Assembly: GCF_004337985.1 (NCBI RefSeq)
Contig: NW_021940920.1
Coordinates: 418,549-482,548 of the forward strand
Reading direction: 5' to 3'
Source of the DNA: Pyricularia pennisetigena
Lineage: Eukaryota; Ascomycota; Sordariomycetes; Magnaporthales; Pyriculariaceae
Length of the DNA stretch: 64,000 bases
Both the position numbers and the translations under genes were made by a program. A model generated the notes under the pieces. The model was not told the DNA's origin. It made no database searches and worked only from the letters and a program-made list of their open reading frames with translations. The first letter of the stretch is position 1, and every line of letters starts with the position of its first letter. Below are positions 36,040 to 48,365 of this stretch, piece after piece.

Positions 36040-36875
36040 GAAGGGGGCCGGGATTGGCTGAGAGATAATCTACCTATACTGTACATAATTAATGAGTGCA
36101 TAACTTTGAGTTATTTCTAGACAATGTTTGCTACCTGTGTGCCTTTCGGAGATGGCCGTCGAGTCGCATGTCGGGGAGCAGAACACAAAGATCCCGGGTC
36201 ATCATGACTGGGTTGTGAATATGAACGTCCACATCCTGTATGCCAGCACCCGGTCGGTTCTTGCAGGGCTACAGGACGTGGAGAGTGCTTGGAGTCCCAT
36301 GGCGCCCCTCCTTATTCCATGACAGACAAGTCACTGCACTGCTGATCCCGGGTACCTCCTCTCGGCCAGATTTCCTAGGCTCTTCCGCTGCTGTGTAACA
36401 CTTTGCACAGGGGGCACACAAGCTTTACTCGTTGCGGCACGGGGCCCATGTTTTTCTGCCCAAGTTCGCGCCTTTGAGTGTGATGATGCACCAAGTCAGG
36501 GGGGCGTGGAATGTAGAGACCCGAGAATAATCAGGGAGAAGGGAAGGGAGGAGTGATAAAGGAATTAACTCACCCCCCCTCTCGGACTGCTGCATGCGTT
36601 GCGATGAGAAAGGCGACTCATCTCAACAAAGGCGGAGGAAATCTTTGGGTAGTGCCTCACTGCTCATGCCGGACGGGAGGCCCGGCCAGTTACATTTTCC
36701 AAGAGATCGATTGTTAGAATATTCCGAAGAAGAAGAAGAAGAAGAAAAAACCCCCCTGTATACGCGAGACTGCAGCGACCAAGGTGAGGACACCGAACTT
36801 GTTTTGTTCATTTTTGTCTTGTGCATTGCAACGATGTGAAAAAAAAAACAAGGAGAAGAAGACTTGGCTTGATAT

Positions 36876-36929
36876 TCAAGCTAGCTAACTGACCAGGCGT
36901 CCGGAATCGACCGTCAGGAAAGGGATTGT

Positions 36930-36967
<38 letters not shown>
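36876..36967 (+). repeat. 53-bp segment shared with the 25.5-kb gap edge, followed by T21-A18
   Basis: Bases 36876-36928 (starting TCAAGCTAGCTAACTGACC) equal 25464-25516. They run into a pure T tract that switches directly to a pure A tract (36950-36967). Confidence 0.85.
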
Positions 36968-37619
36968 CCTGAGACTGTATGTAGGGTAGGGGACGAAAAG
37001 CCAACAACCACTGTCTACTCCCGATGGGTCTTGGGCGAAGCAAGAAAAATGTTTAACCCCCCATCCTTGTAGCGGCACACTCCGTGAAACACAGCTTTCT
37101 GGGATGGCCGAAGACGATGATTCCTTCAGCCCCGTGTGGGACACGTGGACTACCAACACTCGTTGCCGATAATTCGGGGGACAAAAGCCGTGAATCACAA
37201 ACCAACTTTTTGACAGTACCGAGCCACGGACGTCATGATACAGCAAGAGACGCGCATGATAGGGACGTCAAGGAAATGCCCCAAGAGGGGCTCCGAACAT
37301 AAGTTGAGTAGAGCCTACCGGTCTCCTATATCGCAAAAGAAGCGTCAGTGACTTGGAAGGCAAGGGATGCACGCTGCATTCCCGTCAAGCCTCAAAAAAG
37401 CCTCGGCCGCTGTGTAATGTAAAAATTAAAGTCTTAAGAAGCAGGCAGACTTTTGGCCAAATTTCGGTGAGACGAGGGACGTTGTTGGGAAGGCGATGGC
37501 GGAGGCCGCCGATGGAGGGGGAGTGAATTTCCGGGTCGAGGGTGCCCCATGCCTATCGGAAGGGTTTCCTGTTGCTTCTGTTTTGCGTTTGACAAGAAAC
37601 CGAGTTTTTGGCCGATAGA

Positions 37620-37673
37620 ACTAGACTAGACCTAAGGAGCTAGTCTAGTAGTGGGTGGTGGGTGGGTGGTGGG
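37620..37673 (+). other. 10-bp inverted repeat next to a G-quadruplex motif
   Basis: CTAGACTAG (37621-37629) and CTAGTCTAG (37640-37648) are perfect reverse complements around a 10-base loop, and A37620-T37649 extends the stem. Directly after come four GGG runs at 37653-37655, 37660-37662, 37664-37666 and 37671-37673, with loops of 4, 1 and 4 bases. Confidence 0.6.
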
Positions 37674-40668
37674 CTGTTCGGGGTGGCGCTTGTCGTTTTC
37701 GTGCCCGCCGATCCAGGCACGGAAACAAGACTGGTTAACATGGACGCGGGTCATCCGGGCGTGATACCAGACCTATGTGACATCTCGAGATCAGTGGCAG
37801 GAATCGATGATGAATCTTGATCTTTTTTTATATTTTGAGATTATGAGGGACTCGGCAGAGTGTCCCGTTTTCTTTCCTGTTTTCTTTCTTTTTTTTCTTT
37901 TTTTTCTCGAAAAGGGCGGTTAGCAGAAACTTTGGTAGGATAGATGCCCGTATCGTATCTTCAGTGCTCCAATGATCGCTCTCCCACGAGTATGATGCGT
38001 GGTTGCCAAGAGGGTAATGGTAGCATCCATCTCACAACATCTATCTGGTGGTGACGACATGAGATCCTGCGGGGAGTTTCCGCCGCGGACATTATGTTCC
38101 ACCTCATGCTTGGCTAGTTGCTGATTTTGCAACTAGAGATTGCATACCTAGCTACTCGCGATCGAAAGGTGACAGACAAGCAGCATGATCCGGGATCTGG
38201 CCTTTGGGCAATTACAGTAAAGCAGATTACTGTAGATGTGAAACCCGGTGCAACCCCAGACTTTTTCTTGTCCCGTCCCGCTGAAGAGGGCTGACGCTGT
38301 TAATGTGATATGGGGTTGAATGGTATGGAAGAGGCGTAATTATTGTCTTTTAAAAGTGACAATCGCGAGGGTGAAAGGGGTGAAAGTGTCTGGATGCAAT
38401 ATACGGAAAGTAATCCTAGGCCTCCGTATAGTGCTAGAATACAGCCCAGAATTGTTCATGTATCCTCGCGGCCGTACTGTCCCCGGGATAAAGCACACGG
38501 TCCGCAAGAGGGTAAAACGGGGGGTTGAAATCAAAACAACCCTCAATAGAGAGAGGTATAGCGCTGTCAGCTACGTGTCGAATCATCTCTGGGGATCGGG
38601 CGAAATCTGCGGGAGAGAGTCTAGAAGGTGGCCCCCAACGGCGGTGCGAGGGTATTTTTGCGCGGACCAAATCAGCCGCTCAAAGCTTTCCGAGAAGGTG
38701 CATTCGGGCGGCTGCATGGGAGTGGGAGTGCAGAATGCACCCTGTTGCAGGTAGCATCGAAGAGCATGGGGCGGTGACGACTTGACCGAGTTTGGAAGAT
38801 AAGGAAGGAATGCGCATCTAATAATCTAATAATAAATAAATAAATAAAAATAAAACAAAAAATCCTACATACAGTAGGATGTAGCAATGGCCGTTTGAAT
38901 ATGCGTCTTGAACTACTGCACCGTTACCTACCGGTACAGGCAAGTACAATTACAGTAGATAGTTTAGTAAACCAGTACCACCTGACACCCACGTCCTTTC
39001 CCTCCTTCCTTGCTGCTGCTGCTGTTGCTGCTGCTGCAGTTCGGGCGGTGAATGGCGAACCAATTCTGCCAGGATCATGGGTCTTGTGGACGGGTTGGTT
39101 TCCTCAAACCCGGTCCGACCCATCAACAGTTGACTTGGTTTCTTCAAGCAATAGAAGATTGCAACCTGTCTTCATCGTATTGGGTACCACACATTTATCC
39201 TGGCTGTCATTGACTCCCTGGGGTTTTACCTGGTATCCGTACCGTAAACAGTAGGTCCGGCGACCCCCGGTGAGGTGATACCAATGCGTTTATTTTCCTT
39301 TGAAGCCACCCAACTGCCTCTCTGCAACAGACAACCACTCAGAGATCTGTGATGTCGCCACCGTCGGGAATGGGGCCATCGGGGGTTGGATGATGCTATA
39401 GTCGCTGCCGATTGTCAAGAGGGGTTGACGTAGCTTCCAATCAGATAAAATATACCGGTACCTACCCAAGCTACCGTACCTTCGGATACGAATACCCTTG
39501 CAAAGGCATGCTGCCTTCAATGTTTGATTTACAGACCACCACAGTCATCGGGTTGTCAAGTTGCCCATTTTACAATGAATGCACTGCATGCGGCATACAT
39601 GATTCCCCGCCACTCTTTTCTTGTCGACGTATCCGAGAAAACGGCAGAGGGCTGGTGTTGATTACGGGATGTTCTCAACCCATGTCTGTACCTTTAGCCT
39701 GGAGAAATAGAAGAAAACAAGGGCAAAGTTCTATCTGTATACTCCGTATACTTTGGTTTGCCCTCTCTCTGTGTCTGCTTTCTCCTTGCCCCGGTTTGAC
39801 ATCAAAATACTCTGTAAGCCGCATAGGCAACCGACCCTAGGCCAGCGATGCGAACGCCAGCCAAACAATATCTCGGTTGACAAGACCTTGGCTCAAGTGC
39901 CGCCGAGATATTTCCCAGGTATTGTTGGAATTGAAACCAGGCAATAGAGATATCACTCATTCTCATTAAACATGAGTACCTATGTTCCATCATTTTGGTC
40001 GACGTGTCGCAAACGCCAAGGCACGCGCTCACCGGTTTCTACTCTTTTGCGTCACGCCGAGGTGTCATTTATGGCTGAAGAGAGACTTTTGTGTGTGTGT
40101 GTCGGTGCAGTAGCAACCTCCCTCCTCCCGGTCGATAAGGGATATACTGCACTTAAAGCTCCGAGATGCGCAAGGGCTCTACGGAGTAACCATGTTTACA
40201 ATGCAGTCTTGGCTCGCATCCTTTTCCTCGATGGGACAATGTGCCACCTTGAGATCGTAGACAGCCGGGGAAACAGACGTAAAACTAGAGTTACCGGTTT
40301 CATGCAAGCTTGCTTGTGTTGACATTACATTGAGGGTGGTGATTTATTCGTTCTTGGCTCTCTCCCCGCAATACCCCAAAAAAAGTATAAAAAAATAAAA
40401 AAATAAAAAAATCAGTTTGACATTCGTCCCAGTGACAAAGGGGCCTCGTCCTAGATTCTGATTTGTCCAACCGTTCCTGGTAGAATCGGATAGATGCATG
40501 CATCAATTTCAACAAGTCCCTGGCTTCGCGTCCAGCGCAGTGTCTGGTACCCTCTTTGTCAGGATTGGGAATGATTGCCTCGAGTGAGCAGCTGGATGCC
40601 ATGCAAAAAAGCAGCCCGTCATATCATGGGTTGTTAGAGACCCGGTAGCACAGCGCGAGTATACCACC

Positions 40669-40965
40669 ATGGATTCACCTATCATATCACCAACCCCTGC
40701 ACCCTACCGGTTCAAGTACTTGCCGCTTTCGGAACTCACCCTACTATCCTCGGCCGGGCATATAGCTCTCTCTCTTGCCCAGCTCCGGGGTTCTCAGTTT
40801 TTTTCCCTTTCTTTTTACCCGGCATACTCGAATACCGACAAGGAGTCACAACTGGCCGGCCGCGCATCGGAAAGGGAAAAACGGCCCGTGGCCAGGCAGG
40901 GTCAACACAAGCAGAGGGTCTCGTCGGGGTCAGGGTTCCATATGCAGTACTATGGTCAGGCTTAG
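40669..40965 (+). CDS. Possible upstream ORF in the bZIP gene leader (98 codons)
   Basis: An ATG in near-ideal context (ACCACCATGG) opens a 98-codon frame ending 20 bases before the bZIP ATG at 40986. The peptide has no recognisable domain and its composition is ordinary. If the transcript starts upstream of it, it would reduce initiation at the bZIP start. If transcription begins downstream, it is irrelevant. It is reported as a candidate regulatory uORF and not as a proven gene. Confidence 0.25.
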   Translation: MDSPIISPTPAPYRFKYLPLSELTLLSSAGHIALSLAQLRGSQFFSLSFYPAYSNTDKESQLAGRASEREKRPVARQGQHKQRVSSGSGFHMQYYGQA

Positions 40966-40985
40966 GCGGCCGCAAGAGTACTCAC

Positions 40986-42705
40986 ATGGAGTCAAACAGC
41001 TACCGAGGCGTTCTCGGACCCGCGCCGGATAGTGGATATGGCTCCGGAGCTCATGCGTCTGCTCTCGACTATCACGGCTACCAGACTGATATGGGTGATC
41101 ATGGAATTAAACTTGATGCCATGGACCAAGGCGACCGACCGTCGTTGCTGAATGGCTCTTATCATGCACACCAAGATTACACCAGGATGAATGGCAACGC
41201 CGGTGCTTTGGATCCCGACGAGGCAGTGAACTTCTTCCAAGGCGGCAACGTATGGGGAAGTTATGATAGAGGCCTCGTTGGGTTTGAATCAAGCTTTTCG
41301 CCGTATCAGCTCCCCAGTCAGAGTCATTGGACCACGGCAGACATGTCCTCCCCTGCCTTGCATCAGCCGCCTCAAGCTTGGCAGACAGCCATGATGACCC
41401 CACCGGCGGAATCTTATGATTTGAGCCGTTCATACCAGCCAGGGACGCCGATGGACCACTTCAAACAGCCAGCAGAGATCCAAACAGATACATCGGGCTA
41501 TGGTTTTCCACAGATGAATGGGCGACACGACATGTTTATCCCTGATTCCCATATGGATGCTGTCAAGTTCGAAACCAACCTACTGAACTCTTGCACGGAA
41601 TCATCTCCAGCTACGCCGGCCAGCTATGTCGCCACCCCGACTTCTTCCAGAAAGTCTTCGCTGCTACACCAATTCAGTGAGGATCGCCCAAAGGATGAAG
41701 TTATGATGGCGGAGTCATCGGTGGGGACCTCTATGGCGCTGGTCATAACAGTGCCACCGATGAACTCCATTCAGAGCCAGCTTTTAACTCCGATGCCCGT
41801 AACCATAGGGGACGAAGTTTGTGTGTCGGGAGCCCACCCTGATCTGTCGGGCTCGTCTCCAAAATCGATCGGGACCAACTTCACTCCAGACGTTGTCGCT
41901 GCAAAGTCGGACAACGGCCAAGAAAGCGTCCACATGGAGCCAACCTTAAGCACGGGAAAGACAACAAGAACGACTGCCAAAGAACGGCGCGTGCGGGCTC
42001 CCAGACCTCCGGGCAGCAACCGGGCCGCAGCCAAGAAATGCCGTGAAAAGACAAAAAATAACGAAAAGGAACTGGAGTTTCGAGAAAGAAATATGGGAAC
42101 ACTGAACATGCTGCTCAAGAGGGAGCTGGAACAGGTGATCCGAGAAGCAGTTGAATGGCGAACGAGGCTCCTTGCCCATGCCCACTGCGACAATCCCAGC
42201 ATCAACAACTGGATTAATGCTAGGGCGGTGGAGATGTAAGTGCCCCTATTTTCGTTGCCCAATGGTATTATGGTTCCATGAGATCGTTGTTGCTCTGGCG
42301 CGCTTTGCTGCAAGTGTAAGCAGTGCCTATACGTCCTTCCGGCGTTACTCATAGTTTATGGGAGAGAAGGGAGAGTTGAGGAGTTGATATTATCCACCGT
42401 CAAAGGGGACCGCAGCCCGACACACGTGACAACGGAGATATACCTGATGGGATAGAACAACAGATCTTTGCTGACTATACCTCGGCATTTCCCGCAGCTC
42501 CGAAAATGTGTCCTCGGCCTCTGTGCAGACGTCATCGGACAGGATGCAGTCCATGCCACTAACAATGGGGCCGATCTTGCGCCTGAAATCCATGAAATTG
42601 AGGCCTGGTTATGATCGACAAGTTCAGCCCCAGTTTCAAGAGTCGCAACCGGTCGAAGAAGCACTGAACGAAGGTCAGGGATCCGCGGCAGCTCCTAGCG
42701 CCTGA
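40986..42705 (+). CDS. bZIP transcription factor (ATF/CREB-like)
   Basis: Exon 1 is 40986-42235 and a proposed exon 2 is 42498-42705. The intron (262 nt) has a GTAAGT donor overlapping the stop of the unspliced frame (GAG AT|GTAAGT) and a CCCGCAG acceptor with a GCTGAC branch. Spliced, 485 aa; unspliced, 417 aa. The bZIP lies at about 340-395: the basic region NRAAAKKCREK carries the N-x7-R signature (N345, R353), followed by a leucine zipper and the tail HAHCDNPSINNWI seen in Atf1-type fungal bZIPs. The first 330 residues are Ser/Pro/Gln/Gly-rich and disordered, as in activation domains. Such factors usually act in stress, nutrient or development programmes; the target here is unknown. The exon 2 tail is rich in Gln/Glu/Pro and not conserved to my eye, so the exact C-terminus is less certain. 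Confidence 0.8.
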
Positions 42706-44920
42706 CGCCGGTCAAGTCGGACCCATAACACCAGACTCGGTCAATGTCATCAAGAGGAAGTGGAACAGGACTCCCCATCGCAGCTGCAAGGCTACCACAT
42801 GGCCTTTTTTTTTCCTTCCCAAAACTCAACGACGACCAGAAAAAAAAAATGAAAGGAAAAGAAACGAAAAAAACACCAAAAAAAAAAAAAAAACTGGGTA
42901 TTGGAATACCGGATCAGGAAACAGATAACCTTCCTCTTAGTCAGGTTAGGTCTTGTATATGACACCCCAAAAGACTTGTACATATCTGCTTGTGACTTGA
43001 AATCACGAGGGAGTCACATTGCGAGCTTTCGCCATGTGCATACTCACTTATGCCGAGTGCTGCTACCAGGCTTTGCGTCTTTGTTCCCGCAACGCTGTTG
43101 AAATGCCTCTCTCGTCTTTGGATATTATCGCTCGGATGTCTTTCCGTAGTGGGGTGATTGACCAATTCCGGGTATGGAGCCGACGAAAGATGCCCATATT
43201 CCTCAACTGGGCTCTTCCTCCACCTGCTTTATCAGCAGCCTTCCCCACGACAAGGTACGAAGTAGTTGCCGGAATCACGCATTGTGAATGCGTAATGTCG
43301 CCATATTTCTTTCAACTCCGAAGGCTTGCATCTTGGCTGCAGCTGTTCCATGCCATGCAAAACGTCCACATGGACATCCACAAAAATACCAGTCTGGTAA
43401 GGGAGAAAAAAAAAACACGGTACCAAAACTGACAAATGGTACAGGCTAACTAGCTCCCATGATTCTGATATGCGCTTAGGGGCGCCATATATACGCATAG
43501 TTACCACGTGGATTGCGGTCATGCATCTCGTACGCCGCATCCAAATCTGGCCGGGAGGATAATTACAACACAGCATCCAATAACCAAGTCCAGTGGAGCG
43601 AGACCCGTGTCAACGGAGGACCGATCCGGGTGTTCCGGTCCAGCGTTTGGCAATATTTATTTTATGGGTCATAGTAAATACTACTTTGGACAACCTATGT
43701 ATGCACGGAACTTTTTAGCGCAACAAGAAGCGGACATTGGTAGTGGATACTCTAGAAGTGGGCTGAATCAGGATTATAGAATGGAGAAGGGAGAGAAGAA
43801 GAAAGAAAAGAGGGGATAAATTTACAGTTGAGTAGGAAGCCGTAGGGCGGTGTTGGTGATATAGGTGGTGCTGGTTATACTGAAGAACCATTGTGTGGGT
43901 GAGCGCTTTGTTGCTGCTTTTCCTGCAGACAAATGGGATGGCTCACGAGCTAACAGGCGCTTCATGAGTCTAGCCCGTATTTCCAGGCCTTGCCCAGCCA
44001 ACCCGGGACGGTCAAGTTATCTCGGCAAGAAAATCGAGATCAGGTTCACAGTCCCCCGCGTCGCTGTCCCCCTGTAATGCCAAGACAATCGAAAGCAGAC
44101 CAACATAAAGGCAGTGGGGCCCATGACTTACCCAATCAGGATCTATATTGTTGAGGTTGGTGCAGGTTGAGTTGATCCGAGTTTTGCAGTCAGGGAGATC
44201 CCTGTTCCCTGTGGACTGACATGGCTAAGGCAGTGGCTGCCTCCTCCGCTCGAGATGCAATGGCCGGGCGGCAACGAACTGAAGGGCTGAATGGAGTAAG
44301 GCATGTAGACCAGCAAATCCGATGCCGGCACGAGATTGCCCCGTGAGCTGTCATGCTTGACAGCAGGTCAAGACACATGCCTTCTTGTAGCAAAACGAAC
44401 ATGGATGAAAGCCGGGGGCCGTTTCCCGTTCCCGAGTTTCGGGTCCGCTTGGGCTTGGGTTGCTTTCTGACCTATCACATCCTTATATCTTTCGATCACT
44501 CCTCCCTTAAGCACCCATTCAGCGGTTTCCGATGACCATGTTTCTGAGCAGCGAGAGGTCTCGATCCCCGATCGCCAATGGGAGCCTTGAGCGTGTCCCA
44601 TCGGTTGTCTTGACTTCGTGTCTTCCACCTACTCGCAGACTGTAAAAATCTGCGGCAAAGGTTGTACCGATTAGACGGTGAGGGTCTCGAGTGGTCGACC
44701 TACATACGGATTCATGTCGCCCTCAGTCCACAAACAGGACCTACAAGCCTTCTGGAGACCTGGATTCGAGAAAAGAAAGCGCCGCACCCAAGATAATGTC
44801 GCCGTCGGCTTGATACATGCTCAGCAGCAACTTCTTTGGCAAGGAGATACAGAGAACCCGTTTTCGAGACCCCATAAAAAGAGCATTGCAGCTCTGACAA
44901 GAGCCAACGAATGTATCAGA
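42706..44920. other. Intergenic region, no gene seen
   Basis: A-rich runs (42840-42849, 42879-42893) lie after the bZIP gene. The last 250 bases before 44921 remain open in the frame of the next gene, with another ATG at 44714, so they may be leader or an N-terminal extension. Confidence 0.5.
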
Positions 44921-47900
44921 ATGGCGAGCAGCGGTAGCCAAAGGGGGGGAAGTGTTGGTGGGGATGGTAGTGGTAATACTGGCAGGGAGGGCACGAGGGG
45001 TAGCAGCAGCAGCCAAAAGTTTCGAGCGTTGCTACCAAGCACTCCTGGAGGACCATCCAAGCGACCGCCCTCACCGACGGGCCCTGGGGGACTCAAGAAA
45101 CCAAAGAGAGTAGCCGTGCCAGCTGCCTGTCAGAGTGCGTTAGTTTACTTCTTTTTCTTTGTCCTTGATGGATTTCCTCTGTCTCTGTTACTCGCGTAAT
45201 GGAAAGACTGCGAACCATGTTTCTCTTCAGTCCGCAAGCTACCGCTTGGAACGAGCCGAGCCAAGTCTCATTCCTGGTCTTGTTCGCGAGTCCGAGAATG
45301 TATGATTGTGTTGGTTGAGGAGAAAGACCGTATGGGTTGCTCTAACAATTACGCTGTTGAGGTTGAGTGACAGACTGTCGCAAACGCAAAGTCAAGGCAA
45401 GTCTTGTGTTTTCTCTGTCATCTTTTTTTTTGCCCTCTTTTTTTTCTCACCAAGCTGTTCTCTTGTGCACCCCATCCTCTTCTCAATATTGTCATGTTAC
45501 CTCTTGCCTGCTTTGGACCGGCGGGTTAGACCCTGACGCCAGGCTCCTTCCACTGTTACTTTCTTCTACCCCCTGAGCTTGTTGGGCAGTTGCGTGTTAG
45601 CCCGGCGGGGCATTGGTGCACGCGCCCCACCTGCCGTCACTTACGGGCATCGAGCGTTGCTCACATGATTTAGAGATATCTTGAGGAACCTTACTTGTTT
45701 GGGCAAGGCAAGTTATGCTTGCTTACCTTACCTACCCTAGGTCCCTCTATCTTCTCGAGAATGCTCACTTTACATGCATTCTCTTAAACAAAACCCCAGC
45801 AGTCACCAAACATGTTCATAACATAACCAGACAGGCAGGGCTCGAATCGCTAACTTTGCTACTCATCATCATTGCAGTGTGATGGAGTACGCCCAGTGTG
45901 CGCCGCGTGTGCGGCCACAAAAGTGATCTGCGAGTATTCAGTCCCAGAGGGGCTTTCTCAACGCGATGCCGAGCGTCGACAGCTTCAGCAGATGGAGGCT
46001 GTTTCCAAGGCCAACCAAGAGGCCGTTTCCAAGGCCAAACAAGAACTGAGAGCACTTGTCGATGAGCTGCGTCGAGACGGTCAGGCGTCACAGATCTTGC
46101 AAAAGATACAGGACGCTCCCTCGCTAGACGATGCCGTTGCTGTTGTCAGCAGCATTCCCGACATTGCTGCGCATGGAGGGGACTATATTGAAGAGAGAAT
46201 TGACGAGCCCATGATTCGACATCAGCTCAGGCCCGGCGAATCCAGTGGCCATGAAATGGACTGGCAGCCGACCGAGATGGAAGTCGCCCGCTGGACGCGT
46301 ATTGCAGACAACAACGGGCTTCTTACCCACCTCCTAAGCCTTTTCTGGACCTGGGACAACACAGTTTCACCTATCATCGATCGGTGCATGTTCCTCGAGG
46401 ACCTCAAGTCTGCCGCTTTGTCACATTCAAGAGCCCTTCCGCCAGGCGCCAAACAGGTCTTTTGCACGCCTTTCCTTGTCAACTCTCTGTTGGCTGTCGC
46501 CTGTGTGAGTTTCATCCCGAAACCGCCATTCGAGATTTGACCTTGTAAAGGAGAACAGCCGACCGTGCATTGTCTTGCCCATTACGAGCTGAAGAACCAC
46601 CAAGCTCTGCTCCATGCCACTGTCCAAAACCAAGTCAAGACCAATGCGCAAGTCTGATTGTGTTCATGATCCTGACTGGTTCTTTTCGTTGCCAGTTATA
46701 TTCAACAAATCCCAACGTATACACCGTCCCAACCGACACCACATCCCGTGGCAGATCCTTTGCAGAAGAATCCAAAAGACTTCTCCGGGATGAGCCGCGA
46801 TCTCTGACTAAACTGCAGGGGATTGGTCTGCTATGGCTCTGGGAATCTTGCGCAGGTGATATCCAGATGACGGACGAGTTTATGGAAACATATTTCAGAG
46901 ACTACATGCTTTTGCAACTGAGCACCATGGAAATCCCCTCGGACTTTGAAGATTGGGACTCGAGGGAGGGTAGAGAGCTGCAGGCCTTATCTCACATCAT
47001 CTGGGGCATGTATTTTACACATGCGTATGTTCCCGTCCGCTTACCTCCCGCCTCGACTAGATATATCTTCTCTGCAGGGCAGAAGAGGAGGAATCATCTC
47101 GACATCAAAGCTAATATAACCACCAGAAAGATGGCCGTAACCTTCCAAACGCCTTTCCGTGCACCACGGCCGCGAATACGGCAAATATTTGCGGACGAGG
47201 ATATACCACATATTTCCAACGCAGAAACGGCGCATTGGTGGCCCTACCTCGTGAACGATTCCCGTCACCTTGAGCCTTTGCGCTATCGTAGGCTGCTCGT
47301 TGCCCGGTGCGAATTGTCGAAGATTATCGAGGATGCCAACAACTTGCTGAGCCATGGTCGGTTCAAGGCTGATCCAACCTCAATGGAGATAGCGCGGTCC
47401 AAAAGTCGGGACTGCTACGCGGAGCTCATTGAGTGGAAAGCCAAGTTGCCCGAGTATTTGAAAGCCGAATACTCCACACTGCCTGTCGTCATTCTTCTGC
47501 AGTGAGTAGATCTTCTTTCTTGATTTATTCGGCAACCAAAGTTGGAAAGCGTTCAAGTCTAACAGCAGCCCTGTTGCTTTTCCCACTTCCCAGCACTTTG
47601 TATGACTCTGCTGTTATAGAAATTCTCAACCCCTTGATGGAGCATTTTTACAACGACACAAACTTTGCCCGGTCGACCCCCAAGCAACTCCGGCTCGCCG
47701 CAAACTTCTCCCTGATTCACCATGTCTGCATATATAGGGTGCTGTACTCGGCCAAGTACGAATACTCGATCCTTCAAGCCTGCCTCAAGGCCGCAACAAC
47801 TGCGTTGTACGACCTGCACGACGGCGGCGTCGACATCTTCCTCCGCGCCTGTCAAGGGCTGTACGAGGCGGGCGAGTTCCTCAAGCTGGCCAACACCTTC

Positions 47901-48128
47901 TTGGCCGTCACAAAGGGGCTTCTCGAGGCAAACAAGCTCAACTTGCCGGGGGCAGCAGCTATAGTCGATGAGAAGTTTTACCCCGAGCTCAAACATCGCT
48001 CATTCACACCCTTCAAGGAGGACGGCCACCTGCTCATGTACTGGCCCAAGAAGGTGGTTGACCATGACTTTTCGGGGCTCATCAAGCGCGCGGAGCTTCT
48101 GTCTATTAAGGAGAGTCCATCCCGGTAG
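44921..48128 (+). CDS. Zn2Cys6 fungal transcription factor (zinc cluster split over three exons)
   Basis: Five exons: 44921-45134, 45374-45396, 45878-46504, 46696-47501, 47594-48128; 734 aa. The zinc cluster assembles only after splicing: C70 and Q71 from exon 1; N72 across the first junction; C73-K79 (CRKRKVK) from a 23-nt exon 2; and C80, C87, C90, C97 from exon 3. The spacing CX2CX6CX6CX2CX6C is exact. Intron 2 (481 nt) uses a GC donor (AAG|GCAAGT) with a normal AG. A coiled coil follows (about 105-150, AERRQLQQMEA...), then a fungal_trans regulatory domain (about 230-650). Introns 1, 3 and 4 have GTGCGT, GTGAGT and GTGAGT donors. An upstream in-frame ATG at 44714 would add 69 residues, but it is less likely because no conserved features lie there. 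Target genes are unknown. EMC1 converges 237 bases downstream. Confidence 0.88.
45374..45396 (+). other. 23-nt microexon encoding CRKRKVK of the zinc cluster
   Basis: It is bounded by a TGACAG acceptor (branch CTCTAAC at 45340-45346) and a non-canonical GC donor (GCAAGT at 45397-45402). It carries the second Cys and all basic residues that contact DNA in this family. Confidence 0.8.
45397..45877 (+). other. GC-AG intron, 481 nt
   Basis: It begins GCAAGT and ends ATTGCAG, with branch GCTAAC at 45849-45854. It is long for this window, where most introns are 60-120 nt. Fungal zinc-cluster genes often have an intron at this KVK|C position. Confidence 0.78.
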
Positions 48129-48365
48129 CCAGCTCACAAGACGCCTTTCCGATACCAGGGGGAATTTTTGCCACGGCGCACGTAAGTGGCAAAAGGAAAT
48201 ACCATCATGTGCATAGCTCTACGGTTGACGGACAATGCATATGAAGTAATGCTTTTCTTTGATTTTACCTTCACTATAACCTACCCTCGAAAGAAGAAAA
48301 AAAAAGAAGTCTAACTTAGATGTACATTCAGACATTAAAATTCTGCTGAAAACCCGCCAGCATTT

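Larger units (their letters stand above)
36040..40668. other. Long intergenic region, no gene seen
   Basis: About 4.6 kb without supportable coding. It holds a GAA repeat (36727-36746), a T21/A18 junction (36929-36967), a T/C tract (37866-37910), a G-quadruplex motif with a neighbouring hairpin (37620-37673), AAAT repeats (38829-38850) and a CTG tract (39013-39037). Frames are at most about 144 aa and lack motifs. Confidence 0.55.
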
